Below, piece by piece: positions 29,052 through 40,870 of a stretch of 64,000 nt of DNA. The translations under genes were made by a program, and so were the position numbers. Each line of letters starts with the position of its first letter. Position 1 is the first letter of the stretch. This stretch comes from Gonocerus acuteangulatus (Eukaryota > Arthropoda > Insecta > Hemiptera > Coreidae). The notes under the pieces are model-generated. The model saw only the letters and a list, made by a program, of their open reading frames with translations. It had not been told where the DNA came from and did not search any database. The stretch is taken from assembly GCA_946811695.1 (NCBI GenBank), contig OX328132.1, forward strand, positions 100,496,935-100,560,934, written 5' to 3'.

Positions 29052-29967
29052 TCTGTTCGCTCTCTAGGTAGAAGACGAATGGTCCGATTTTGATGAAATT
29101 TGGTACAAAAATCCGTCGTCCAATTTGAAAGGTCCAGTTCGTCACTCGTTTTATATGCTTCTTGGGCTAGGAAAACGAATGAAACCATTTTCAAAGCGAT
29201 AGCTTTAACCGTTTTCGAGAAAATTGGAAAAATAGTTTTTGAATACCGTTTTTGGTTTGGGTACTTAGAATCATGGGATTCAGTTGAAACATTTTCTGCA
29301 TGTTCTACTTTCATTAAAACTAATATGTTGAAATTTTTGTTACGTTTGGAGTTAAGGAAGGGTTAGAATAAAATATTTTATTAACAGACATAACTAATTT
29401 TGGTAACTTTGTATACTTTCCTTAATATTTCGAAAAAGCTTGAGAATCTTGCGAAACGTAAGATTACCATTAGAAAGCTTACTAAATGCTCTACAAAAAA
29501 GGTTCTAAAGAAAGTTTTAATTAGGCGATGTCAATCGGAGAAATAAGTGCTTACAACTTTAAAGTATTTGATTTCGTTTATTCGAACGGTTCTTTTTGTC
29601 TGTTTTATTCCTTGTTATTTTTAAATTGCTTATAGTCGGATAGTGTATTTGACAATAAAACAGATTAAGTAAAATAAGAAGATCAATTTATTTTTAAAAA
29701 TGTAGCGTTCAAAGAGAGAGATCCCAAGGCTTTCCAAATGCCTCTGAGCGGAAGCCTTTCTGCCGGACTTATGGGATAGCTGACCCATACAGGTAAGATT
29801 GTAAATCAAGACCTTTCAAGACTGGTTTGTTTGTGATTTCATTTGGATAGGTGTTTCGCTAATGATCTAAACAAAGTAATAACTGTTTCTATTCTATGCC
29901 TTCATAAACACTAGAGATAAGAACGGAACCGCGCTAAGATGACGCAGTTCCTGCGAATCGGACTTTT
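28657..29967 (+). mobile_element. Helentron-like element carrying a solo LTR, 5' tip missing
   Basis: Starts inside the 5' hairpin (CCCCCATAGGGAGGAACCC) at the junction with gag sequence and ends GGACTTTT at 29967. (TA)n tracts at 28777-28815 and 28988-29048 flank an LTR. It has the same internal deletion as the copy at 26200. Confidence 0.75.
28816..28987 (+). mobile_element. Short solo LTR inserted in (TA)n
   Basis: 172 bp from TGTTATGGGAG to CATAAGT (imperfect TGTTATG..CATAACA ends), lying between two (TA)n tracts. A TATA box (TTATATAA, about 28863) lies at the centre of a perfect 25-bp inverted repeat (28855-28879), and AATAAA-like motifs occur. The small size recalls short-LTR Ty3/gypsy elements, but the clade is not assigned. 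No internal region remains. Confidence 0.6.
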
Positions 29968-30154
29968 TAGGTTTCCTACAGTTTTTTTTCACTGCTCGTT
30001 ATTTAGCGCGGTTCCTCCCTCCCCGATAGGGAGGAACCCCGCTTATAAGGTTGATACAATGAAACAATCCGGAAGTGCCGACTAGAAAATTTCGCGTTTC
30101 AGAACCCCTAGAGACCGAAAATAACGGTGGTTAAAATTTGTATATATGTATATA

Positions 30155-30229
<75 letters not shown>

Positions 30230-31005
30230 CTGTTCGCGGATTTCTGGCCTCCCTAATGGTCCGATTTTGATGAAATTTGGTACAAAAATCTGTCGCCCGA
30301 TTTGAAAGGTCAAGATCGTTAACCAGCAAAATCCGCCCACTGGAAAATGGCGTTTGGGGCAAAATTCGCGCAAAAAAAATCGTAACGCTTACGTTTTTTA
30401 GTTCATAAGCGTGTAAGTACTCGTTTTATAGGCTTCTTTGGCTAGGAAAAGGAATGAAACCATTTTCAAGGCGATAGCTTTAACCGTTTTTGAGAAAATT
30501 GGAAAAATAGTTTTTGAATACCGTTTTTGGTTTGGGTACTTAGAATCATGGGATTCAGTTGAAACATTTTCTGCATGTTTTACTATCATTAAAACTAATA
30601 TGTTGAAATTTTGGTTACGTTTGGAGTTAAGGAAGGGTTAGAATAAAATATTTTATTAACAGACATAAAAAGTTTTGGTAACTTTGTATATTTTCCTTAA
30701 TATCTCGAAAAAGGTTGAGAATCTTGGTAAACGAAAGAATACCATTAGAAAGCTTACTAAATGCTCTACAAAAAAGGTTCTTATGAAAGTTTTGATTAGG
30801 CGATGTTAATCGGAGAAATAAGTGCTTAAAACATTAAAGTAATTGATTTTGCTTATTTGAACTGTTCTTTTAGCGCGGTTCCTCCCTCCCCCATAGGGAA
30901 GAACCCCGCTTATAGGGTTGATACAATGAAACAATCCGGAAGTGCCGACTAGAAAATTTCGCGTTTCAGAACCCCTAGAGACCGAAAATAACGGTGGTTC
31001 AAATT

Positions 31006-31070
<65 letters not shown>

Positions 31071-32393
31071 ATATATATATTTGTCTGTTCGCTCTCTAGA
31101 TAGAAGACGAATGGTCCGATTTTGATGAAATTTGGTACAAAAATCCTTCGTCCAATTTGAAAGGTCAAGTTCGTTAACCAGCAAAATCCGCCTACTGGAA
31201 GATGGCGTTTGGGACGAAATTCGCGCAAAAAAAAATCGTAACGCTTACGTTTTTGAGTTCATAAGCTTCTAAGTACTCGTTCTATATGATTCCTGGGCTA
31301 GGAAAACGAATGAAACCATTTTCAAGGCGATAGCTTTAACCGTTTTCGAGAAAATTGGAAACATATTTTTTGAATACCGTTTTTGGTTTGGGTACTTAGA
31401 ATCATGGGATTCAGTTGAAACATTTTCTGCATGTTCTGCTTTCATCAAAACTAATATGTTGAAATTTTGGTTACGTTTGGAGTTAAGGAAGGGTTAGAAT
31501 AAAATATTTTATTAACAGACATAAAAAGTTTTAGTAACTTTGTTTACTTTCATTAATATCTCGAAAAAGGTTAAGAATCTTGGTAAACGGAAGAATACCA
31601 TTAGAAAGCTTATTAAATGCTCTAAAAAAAAGGTTCTAATGAAAGTTTTGATTAGGCGATGTCAATCGGAGAAATAAGAGCTTAAAACTTTAAAGTAATT
31701 GATTTAGCTTATTCGAACGGTTCTTTTTGTTTGTTTTATTCCTTGTTATTTTTAAATTGCTTATAGTCGGATAGTGTATTTGACAATAAAACAGATTAAG
31801 TAAAATAAGAAGATCAATTTATTTTTAAAAATGTAGCGTTCAAAGAGAGAGATCCCAAGGCTTTCCAAATGCCTCTGAGCGGAGGCCTTTCTGCCGGACT
31901 TATTCCTTGTTATTTTTTAATTGCTTATTGTTGGATAATGTATTTGAAAATAAAACAGGTTAAGAAAAATAAGAAAAACAATTTAATGTTAGAGATATGG
32001 ATTTCCAAGATATATAGCTTTTCAACTGCCTAGCGTCCTTCCTAGGGAGGGTTCTTTGTCTTTGATTTTGGTACTTAGAATTATGGGATACAGTTGAAAC
32101 ATTTTCTGCATGTTGGAGTTTCATCAACACTAATATGTTGACATTTTTGTTACGTTTAGAGTAAAGGAAGGGTTAGAATTAAATATTTTATTAACAGACA
32201 AAAAAAGTTTTGGTAACTTTGTATAATTTCGTTAGTATCTCGAAAACCGTTGACAATCTTGTGAAGCGGAAGATTACCATTCGGAAGCTTACTAAATTCT
32301 CTACAAAAAAGGTTCTGAAGAAATTTTTAATTAGGCGATGTCAATCGGAGAAAAAAGTGCTTAAAGCTTTAAATTAATTGATTTCGTTTATTC

Positions 32394-32867
32394 AGACCAA
32401 GTGAATCTAAAAGGAGCATCCTTGAAAAATCACAAAATTCTCTAACAAGTAAAGACATAAATAACATTTTAAATAGTTCTTTCAGCCAAATCTACAGACT
32501 CCTGTGTCCTTTTAATCTTTTCGGCCCTTGCTTGAACACAAAACTCAAAATAAAGTCTCTCCGATTGATAACTCAGATTCGACTAGCTGGACATCATCAT
32601 ACAAAATTATTTTATAACCACTATAAACATACTTTCATAGCATCTGAGCCATGCCCGTTATGTAAAGCTGATACCAATACAGTATTACATCTGTTACTCA
32701 ACTGCCCAATCCTCCAGTGTCTTAGAGTAAAATACATCCCGATGGTTTGCAGAGGAGATGTACAAGACCAACTAATAAGTGTTCTTACTGCAGAAAATAA
32801 AGAACTAAATAATTTATTAACATTTATAGACAAAAGTTTGCAGCTCAGGAGATTATTGTCAAAATAG
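32394..32867 (+). pseudogene. LINE ORF2 C-terminal end (partial, frame open)
   Basis: The frame is open from the truncation point to the stop at 32865-32867. It contains a cysteine/histidine motif CPLCKADTNTVLHLLLNCP, typical of the region after the RT in many LINE pols. Only about 157 codons remain, so it is inactive. No internal stop, hence young. Confidence 0.75.
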
Positions 32868-33230
32868 GTTTACCTTTAATTTTTGTTTTCATCATATTTT
32901 TTTTTTCTTTTTTGACCTGAAATTATTCATGTATGTATCATTTTTGTGTAGCTTTTTTTTTTCTTTTGGTTATTTTTTTTTACTTAGACTTTTTTTGATT
33001 CAAGTTCCTATTTCTTTCTTTGTCATTACATTTAGAAAATATTTAATTTAGTTGAGGAGTTAGACTAAAGAATTATTTAGAATACTTTATTGGTGTATAT
33101 TAGTATTTCACCTTGTATATTGTAAGGAATTATGAATTGTATATACTTTTTTTATTATTATAAGGGTCAACCCTTGCTATAAATACTTTTGTATTAAAAG
33201 CAATAAATATATCTATATCTATCTATCTAT
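32394..33230 (+). mobile_element. 5'-truncated non-LTR retrotransposon with 18-bp target duplication
   Basis: Flanked by perfect copies of AATTGATTTCGTTTATTC (32376-32393 and 33231-33248). It ends in a (ATCT)n-like tail (33210-33230), as in some LINE clades with simple-repeat 3' ends. Confidence 0.9.
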
Positions 33231-34077
33231 AATTGATTTCGTTTATTCCAATGGTTCTTTTTGTCTGTTTTATTTCTTGTTATTTTTTAATTGCTTATAG
33301 TTGGATAATGTATTTGACAATAAAACTGGTTAAGTAAAATAACAAAAACAATTTATTGTTAGAAATATAGATTTCAAAGATTCCAAGACCTTGTCACTAG
33401 CGGGTCTGTTTCTAGTGTAGCGGACCCTTCCAGGTAAGATTGTAAATCATGACCTTTCAAGACTTTAATACTCACAGGAATGGCGTTAGTGACCTTAAGG
33501 GTTGACACGCCATCATAATAATTAATTTAAAAAAAAGACTGGTGGAACCAAAATAATAACTGCTTCTATTTTAATCTTTCCAAATTAGACTAGGGATATG
33601 AACGGAACCGCGCTAAGATGATGCAGTCCTGCGAGACGGACTTTTTGTCTGTTTTTATTCCTTGTTATTTTTTAATTGCTTATAGTTGGATAATGTATTT
33701 TACAATAAAACAGATTAGGCAAAATAAGAAAAACAATTCATTGTTAGAAATATAGCTTGCCAAGAGAAAAAGATTCGATGACGTCTTTTGAATATTTTCA
33801 ATTGCCTTTATGCTGTTGGTTTTTTAATTTTATTTTTTAATTTATTTTATTTGTAGAATTATTACTATAGTAAAAGAACACAGGAATATGTGAAAATTTT
33901 TGATATTTTCCAATTCATTGAAACGTATGAAATGAAGTATCGGTAGAAGAGGTTTCTAGGGTCTGGCGGACCCGACCCCAGGCATAGCCATAAAACCCTT
34001 TGAACAAAGGCCGAGGAAAATATTATCTGTTTCTATTCTATGCTTTTCAAATGAGAATAGGGATATGAACAGGAACC

Positions 34078-34240
34078 GGGGTCTCCCGTGGTCTAATGGT
34101 TAGCGCCTTGGATTCATAAGCGGGAGATGGTGGGTTCGATTTCCAACCTCCGGCAGGAATTTTATCATCCCACGGCTCGCTGGTAAAATTCCTCGCTACA
34201 CCCTGGATGTCGGCGCTAATGACCTAGATGTAGATGCGCC

Positions 34241-34294
<54 letters not shown>
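34078..34294 (+). mobile_element. tRNA-derived SINE, copy 3 (inside a Helentron-like element)
   Basis: Nearly identical to copy 2 at 17796, with a longer A tail (34243-34294). Tail GGCGCTAATGACC..GATGCGCCGT. The same flanks (..GAACAGGAACC / GAACTCGAACC) place it in the same site of the Helentron-like 3' hairpin. Confidence 0.9.
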
Positions 34295-34299
<5 letters not shown>

Positions 34300-34368
34300 C
34301 GAACCGCGCTAAGATGACGCAGTTCCTGCGAGTCGGACTTTTTTTTATATTGGGTCATATTCAGAAGA

Positions 34369-34370
<2 letters not shown>

Positions 34371-34409
<39 letters not shown>

Positions 34410-34740
34410 TGGTATATATATAAACACATATAGGGTATATATATATATACACATATAGGGTATATATAGGGGGGGGGGCTGCAGCCCCCCCCCCCCCCCG
34501 AAATTTTCATTTGATAGTAAAAATGTATCATAAAACCCTTAAAAATAAATTAAATAACATCACTTAGTTCATAAAAAAAAAACCAGTTTATTTTAGGTGT
34601 AATAGCGTAGTTGCCTAAAACTATTCCAAGTTCTAAATTGTTATTATTCTATACCCCGGAAATGGTCTCAGCCCCCCCCCCCCGAAATTTTCCCAGCCCC
34701 TCCCGAAATTATTTCCTATATACACCCATGCAACATATAT
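34371..34740. repeat. (TA)n and a C/G-rich small dispersed repeat
   Basis: (TA)n with GGTATATATA motifs, then GGGGGGGCTGCAGCCCCCCC and AAATTATTTCCTATATACAC. A related unit with GGGGCTGAGCCCCCCC and AAATTATTTCCTATATATGC lies at about 38411-38527. Non-coding; the ends look like imperfect inverted repeats. Confidence 0.5.
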
Positions 34741-35155
34741 CACCAAGCACTCACAGAAAAATTTGGCATGTTGGATGGCGAAGTCCCTTATTACCACTAC
34801 ATCACAAAATCGCTTTTGGAAAAACGTAAAATTACAATGTTTTGGAACTAAGCAATGTTAACGGGCCTTACACTGCCTATCACAATTAACCTGATATTCT
34901 TATCACTGACAAGGGAAATCCGATGGCGAGAAACTGTGAAAATACCAGGACTTGGCCTTAGAGCTGAAAGGCTTGTATAAATTAGATTCCCCACAAGGGT
35001 GACAGTCCTCATAATCTTTAAGAACGAGCTTATTTTAAAAACAACTATAGCCACGCCTGTCTACTTGAAAGCCTTGGAGGAAATTATTAAAACCGTCCAA
35101 CTAGCGGTACTACTAGACACCGTCAGAGTAGTAAGGACAATTTTAAACTAAAGCC

Positions 35156-35716
35156 CAGTGGCGTAACAGCAGGGCCTGCAGTGCGGGGGGGGCGGAGGGG
35201 CCCCTAACCCGAAACGTTTATGATTTTTTTTTTTAATTTTTTGTCAATGTCAAATTAACGTAACGCAACGTTTTGCACTACGCGATCAGATCTAGCACTT
35301 CTTACTATTATGATCAGCTTATCCTACTGTTCATCCCCACCATCACCAGATACGTAGTTAACTGCTGGTGGTGGACGATTGCACAGCAACCTACACTGCA
35401 CTGCATACTTATTTTAAAACTGTGGTATTTTTTGGTACTTTAAGTGTTATAATCTGTCAAATTACGTCCAGAAGGTATAACAAATGTTGCAAGAATGTTG
35501 ACAGTTCTTTCTCCAGACTTTAAATGAAGATTTACAGTTGAGGGCATGTGGAATATTGTGATGCCGATTTTTATTAAATTTGGTACAAAAATCTTTCGTC
35601 TAATTTGAAAGTTCAGGTTCGTTAACCAGCAGAATCCATCTATCGGAAAATGGTTTTTGGGGAGAGAGGGGCCCTAAAAACAGTTTTGGGGGGCATCAAA
35701 AACTGTTACGCCACTG
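35156..35716. mobile_element. hAT-like MITE with 14-bp inverted ends
   Basis: CAGTGGCGTAACAG (35156-35169) and its exact complement (35703-35716), flanked by CTAAAGCC and TTAAAGCC (8 bp, 7 matching), the target length of hAT elements. The interior (about 35560-35660) contains a piece of the Helentron-like family. No transposase. Confidence 0.7.
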
Positions 35717-36864
35717 TTAAAGCCTGTAATAAAATAAAAAAAAAATAAATAAAAAATCAGTTGGCAATAGCCTTTAAAAGAATTTGTCTCACGAAACTGA
35801 GGAATCCTTCCCCACCATAAAAATAAAGTGGGCTAACAATTCATGTCTGAGTCTGGGTTTCCTGGGCCAGCTTTCACCAGTTGTCTCTGTCCTGTGAAGA
35901 CACCTTGCAGTTTTGGCCACCTTGAATAATTCGGACATCCTTAGTCACGCCATCCTGCCATCTTAGTTTTGGCCTTCCTCTTCTTCTAGCCCAATGTTTA
36001 CATGTTTGCTGTAGGTAGTAATTTTATTTGGCTGTGCGGAAAGGCAATGTTTGAGGTTAGGATGTACGTTGTAGAGGTATTTTTGAACTTTTCAGAAAGC
36101 GTTGGCATCTATTGTAAAGAACAAAGAAAATGCTTGGGTATAGGTGCTCAACAAGTGTACAGGTTGCCTGGAAAGTAGTTGGAGATTTACCATTTTCAAG
36201 AGAAGGCAATATATAGATTGTATCTGAAGGGGACTCAACTTCCTCTTAAAATTCACGAATTTTAAATACTAAATTAATTTATGCATATGATTGTCACAAA
36301 AGTTTGTCTAGACTAAAAGTAATGCCAACTCATATAAAATAAAACTTTGAACAATATTGGACAAAAGTGATCCAAGAAGCACTTTTGGTGAGTCTTAGAA
36401 TGGAAGTTCATGCTGATTCATCAATAAACTTATTGAATATTATACTGGATCGTCTAGTAATTTAAATAATAATACGCAAATATGGTTTTGAAGGTAGGGA
36501 TTATCAGGGTGGTCGTTATTTCCAAAAGTGATTTTGTGATGTAGCGGTAATAAGGGACTTCGGCATCCAACATGCTAAATTTTTCTGTGAGTGCTTGGTG
36601 ATATATGTTGGGCACATTATTATTATTATAGTAAGTATATAATAATGCACAAAATCAACATCATACATACATACACAACAACATAAGTAACAGAGTTATA
36701 AAAGCTTCAAGTGATATTTTGTCTTCTTCATACATATAGAACAGAAGTGGGCCTCGAAAACTATTCTGCTTTCAGAGAAAATATTTATCAAGAAACTTGA
36801 CTACAAATTCACATCTAATTAATTATTAAATATTTTCAATTGTTAAACATCTCTTGGTCGTATA
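35717..36864. other. Intergenic DNA, no gene recognised
   Basis: No frame with recognisable protein similarity and no repeat terminus. A motif near 36520-36606 (AGTGCTTGGTGATATATGTT) recurs inverted near 34735-34800, so old repeats are present. Confidence 0.4.
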
Positions 36865-38405
36865 TAGGGTGTCCCCAAAATAAATTACCAAATTTAGGGA
36901 ATGGATGCAGGATAAAATAAGAAAGAGAAACAGTCCTTTGGCATATTTCTCGTTTTTGCTTCGTTTCCGAGAAGAACGCAAAAAACTAAAACACAATTGT
37001 GAAAAAGCATTCTTTCATAATGCCTATTTATATATCATTATAAGTATATGTTTTATCATCCACCTCCTCTACCCACCTACTTCCCTCTCAAATAAAATAC
37101 AACAAAAAATCCTTTTGCTCAAACAAATTAACTGTAAAGCTGCAAGTTTAACAACATTCTAAATAGCTACTTTCTTTTTGAGGAAAGTGCTAAAACACAA
37201 AACTAAAACAACTTTCAATTCTTAATAAAAATAAATTTGCAGTTCTTAAAACATTTTAAATTTAATATTGGATGCATACATAATTATAAAATAACTTCTT
37301 CTTCTAATAATTCCTAATAATCAATATAATAAACACTTCAAAGGTTTGGCGCCTGGCAGTAATACAGACTGGATGGCAGTTATGGACTGCTGTAATCTGT
37401 TACCAAGCCCATCTGATGCGACCGATGAGGTGCCCGCTTGAGCCAATGGGCTCCCTGTTTATTTATTTTAGTCTTTATTATATATATGTACAAATTTAGT
37501 AGTAATAATAATAATGAACATTTCCTTTACAAATTATGCTTGATATGTACAAATAAATGGACCTTCCCTTTTGGTAGTATAAAGTCTTTTTCGGTGACTT
37601 GCCGTACCTATGAGTGGAGTTCGCTGTATTTTGTGCTCCAGAGTTTTCCTGGTCCTTGGCACTTCTCATCCAGACAGAGCCCTCTATTTTCCTGTAATCG
37701 ACTGCCCATCTTTTTCTTTGCAGTCCTCTTCTTCTCTTCATATCTAATGGCACCCACTCAGTGACCTGTTTTGCCCATCTTTCTTTTGGTTTCCTCATCA
37801 GGTGACCTGCCCATATCCACTTCAGCCTGTGAGCATATTTATTAGCATCAACCACTTGGCTTCTGTTCCTCCCCCGATCGTTACTTATTCGGTCCCTTCT
37901 CCTTATTCTTAGCATGGTCTGTTCCATTGCCCATTGGCATACTGATATTTTATGTTCAAGGGTCTTATATCCTATCCAACGCCATGGAAAACCACCGTGC
38001 CAAAAGGACTTCCTCCAAGAACAAAGACAGTTTATTATTGAGGAATGCATGTAAAGACTCCGTTAAGTCGAGGGTTCAAAAAATGGGGACCTATTATTCC
38101 ACACAAAATCAGACACATACTCGCATCATATATTTTTGGGTGGAGGTGTGGGGGATTAAAGGAGTTGGGGTGGGAGTGAGGGTGAGTGGAGGGGGTGGGG
38201 GATGAAACATATACTTATAACTTTTACTTTTATGATTTTTATATATGCCCTATGAAAGACTTCCTTTTCATAATTTATTTCAGTTTTTTGCGTTTTTCTC
38301 GGAAATGAAGCAAAAACGAGGTATATGCCAATGGACTTTTTTTCTTTATTTTTTTCATCCTGCATCGTTTCCCAAAGTTTGGCCATTTATTTTGGGGACA
38401 CCTTG
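36865..38405. mobile_element. Inverted-repeat element (Tc1/mariner-like ends) containing a LINE fragment
   Basis: Ends TAGGGTGTCCCC (left) and inverted CAAGGTGTCCCC (right), next to TA. The inverted repeats extend about 230 bp (36865-37095 and 38170-38405, e.g. GGCATATTTCTCGTTTTTGC). The middle carries a - strand LINE pol fragment. Confidence 0.65.
37496..38050 (-). pseudogene. Non-LTR retrotransposon RT C-terminal fragment
   Basis: 184-codon frame. The part WAGHLMRKPKERWAKQVTEW and the following RRRGLQRKRWAVDYRK match the conserved C-terminal tail of LINE endonuclease-reverse transcriptases widespread in invertebrates. The last residues run into (TAA/AAT)n-like sequence. No RT catalytic domain remains. 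Confidence 0.7.
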
Positions 38406-38535
38406 TATAAGGAGGGGCTGAGCCCCCCCCCAAACTTTTTGATTTAATTGGTAAGAATGTTCATAAAAACCTCAATTAGTATTCCAAATCCCCCGGTGCT
38501 CTCCCGCAAATTATTTCCTATATATGCCCCTGAAA

Positions 38536-39585
38536 CATCTAATTACACAACTCCTACTAAGCCCTATTCAACTGAATCCTCTCAATAATCTCCTCACAAC
38601 AATCAACCATTCATTAAACACTCTCTGACATTGTCCTTTACCTCCTTTGAATTTCTACTGTCTTTTCACTTCAACCACTTCCCATCATTATTTTTCCTCC
38701 TAGCTTAGTAATGAAGCAGTTTCCAAACTGGTCTATTCATCTTCTCATACATATCTCTTATTATGGAGTGTATTTCTTTTCTTTTTTTTTGCTCAGCTTT
38801 AGGATTAAATTTGGGTAATTCAGTTTATTTACATATTGGGCTATACCAATTTTCCTATTGTTATTTCAAATTAAATATTCCAAAATTATTGCTTTAAGAA
38901 ATAATATTCCTACAGATGTTCAACACCATTAATTAAAAAATTAATATTTCAACATTAATTCTTGAAAATAACATATATTCGTTTATTTTAATAGCAATAT
39001 GTTTTATGTTATCATAATTAATTATTTTTTTACATGTACTAATTGGCTTTAAAACTACTTTTAATTTATTTAAAACTGATCTGAATCCACAATCTAGCCC
39101 TCAGCCTATAAGGCTTGTAATTCTAGATATAATATCTGAGGATGGAAACTTATTTCCCAAAAAGTGTTTTTAGTCAACAGCATGAAACATATCAAAAACC
39201 TCCCCTTAGTTATTTATATGAGCCACAATCTCTTCTGAATAAAATACAAGTTTTTTTTCTATGACACAAGTCATGCTACAAGTACTTGCTTTGAAGAAAG
39301 TTATAATCTTGCCAAAATGATTATGAGAAACATTATGACAACCAATTTAGGGATAGCATCTTGAAGCTAGAATGGCATCAATAGTATGCCTAAAATTACT
39401 ATCCTTACTACACTAACAAACCAATTGTGATTGCTATAAAATAGTTGTCTGACTTGTTTACAATTTCATTGGATTGGTTCTTGTACCCCATTTGCAACCT
39501 ACAGCTACAGGCGACATATAAGTAGCTGAAAAGTGGAGTGTCCATGTTACCTGTATATGATAAAGAGTGCTTAAATAGAGATACC

Positions 39586-39637
<52 letters not shown>

Positions 39638-39900
39638 TATGCATTTGTGTTTGTGTGTAAGTACATGTAGGCAGAGAAACGTTCTGAGGCAGGAGGATTC
39701 AGAAATCTGACACAACCTAGATGAACAGCCATATATCAAAGAACCCTCAAAGAATATGTAGTCAGCTATGTGTCTTTATTCATGCTTATATTTCTTAATT
39801 TTGTTTTTATTTTTTAGCTGGAGTAAATATAGATAAAATATATTTTAGATACATTTCAAAAGGGACATATAAGAGCAGTAAGAAAACAATATTTCTTTCT
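38536..39900. other. Intergenic AT-rich DNA
   Basis: (TA)n at 39589-39633. No coding exon or transposon border seen. Confidence 0.45.
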
Positions 39901-40775
39901 TTAAATATAAACTTTATTATAAGTGGGAAGTAAGATAGGGAGCAATAACAGCATGGTGATTTGTTCTATCACAATAAAATGAACAAGTATCTAAATTAAA
40001 TTAAATATTCAACCAATATAAGGAACAGATTGATTTTTAATGTATTACAGTATACTATATTTTCATTATTTTAGACTAAGGTATTCTTGAAAAATATTTT
40101 CTCTTTCATGAATTATATTTTCCAGTTTAGAGTATTTACAATTATTCATTCATCAATGCTAACAGATGATAAGACAGTGAAATAATTATTTCTGTAATTT
40201 GATGCTCAAAATTAATTTTACTATATCTTTTTCATATTGACAATAACATCACACAATAACAAATTTGGAGGAGACAAGTTTACATATTAAGGATCTATAA
40301 AGCAAGTGTATCTCGCACAATCCCACACATTTGTGTCTATTTGGCATATTTACAATTTCTTTTTGCGATTGTTTTTCACAATGCGCTCTACACTTATAGG
40401 TCTATTTATTCATAATAAATCATGCTGTATTTGAATATCTGTACTCATGTACAAGTTCAATAATTAATTACATCTTTGGCCATTATTTACAATAGTATTA
40501 AATGTACACTTTTTAAATTTTAATTAACCCCCTTATTAAATAAATCATTTCATAAATTAAGTACATAACAATAAATTTTTTATAACATTTTTCTAATCAA
40601 ATATGCAAAATATCTTTAACTGCAAGAGTCATTATGCATGTCTATATAAATATATATATTTAAAAAAAGTTAATTGTTGTCTGTGCCTTTTTATGTGAAT
40701 TATATACATATACATACATGTATGTATATAACCATTTTTCTTATTAAACATTATTTTTACATGCGTAGATATCGA

Positions 40776-40870
<95 letters not shown>

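Larger units (their letters stand above)
30872..33645 (+). mobile_element. Helentron-like element (inner), complete, with a LINE insertion
   Basis: AGCGCGGTTCCTCCCT start, (TA)n about 31007-31080, GGACTTTT end. Removing it restores the outer copy's GTTCTTTTTGTCTG with no target duplication. It contains a 5'-truncated LINE at 32394-33230 and a segment (about 31738-31905) shared with the copy at 28657. Closely related to 58994-60707. Confidence 0.8.
30005..34342 (+). mobile_element. Helentron-like element (outer), split by a second copy; carries a SINE
   Basis: Its 5' half is 30005-30871 (hairpin, (TA)n 30139-30226, internal module to ..GAACTGTTCTTTT). Its 3' half is 33646-34342 (TGTCTGTTTTTATTCC.. 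to GGACTTTT). The inner copy lies between, in the run of five T's found in all uninterrupted copies. A SINE at 34078-34294 occupies the family-typical site. Confidence 0.8.
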
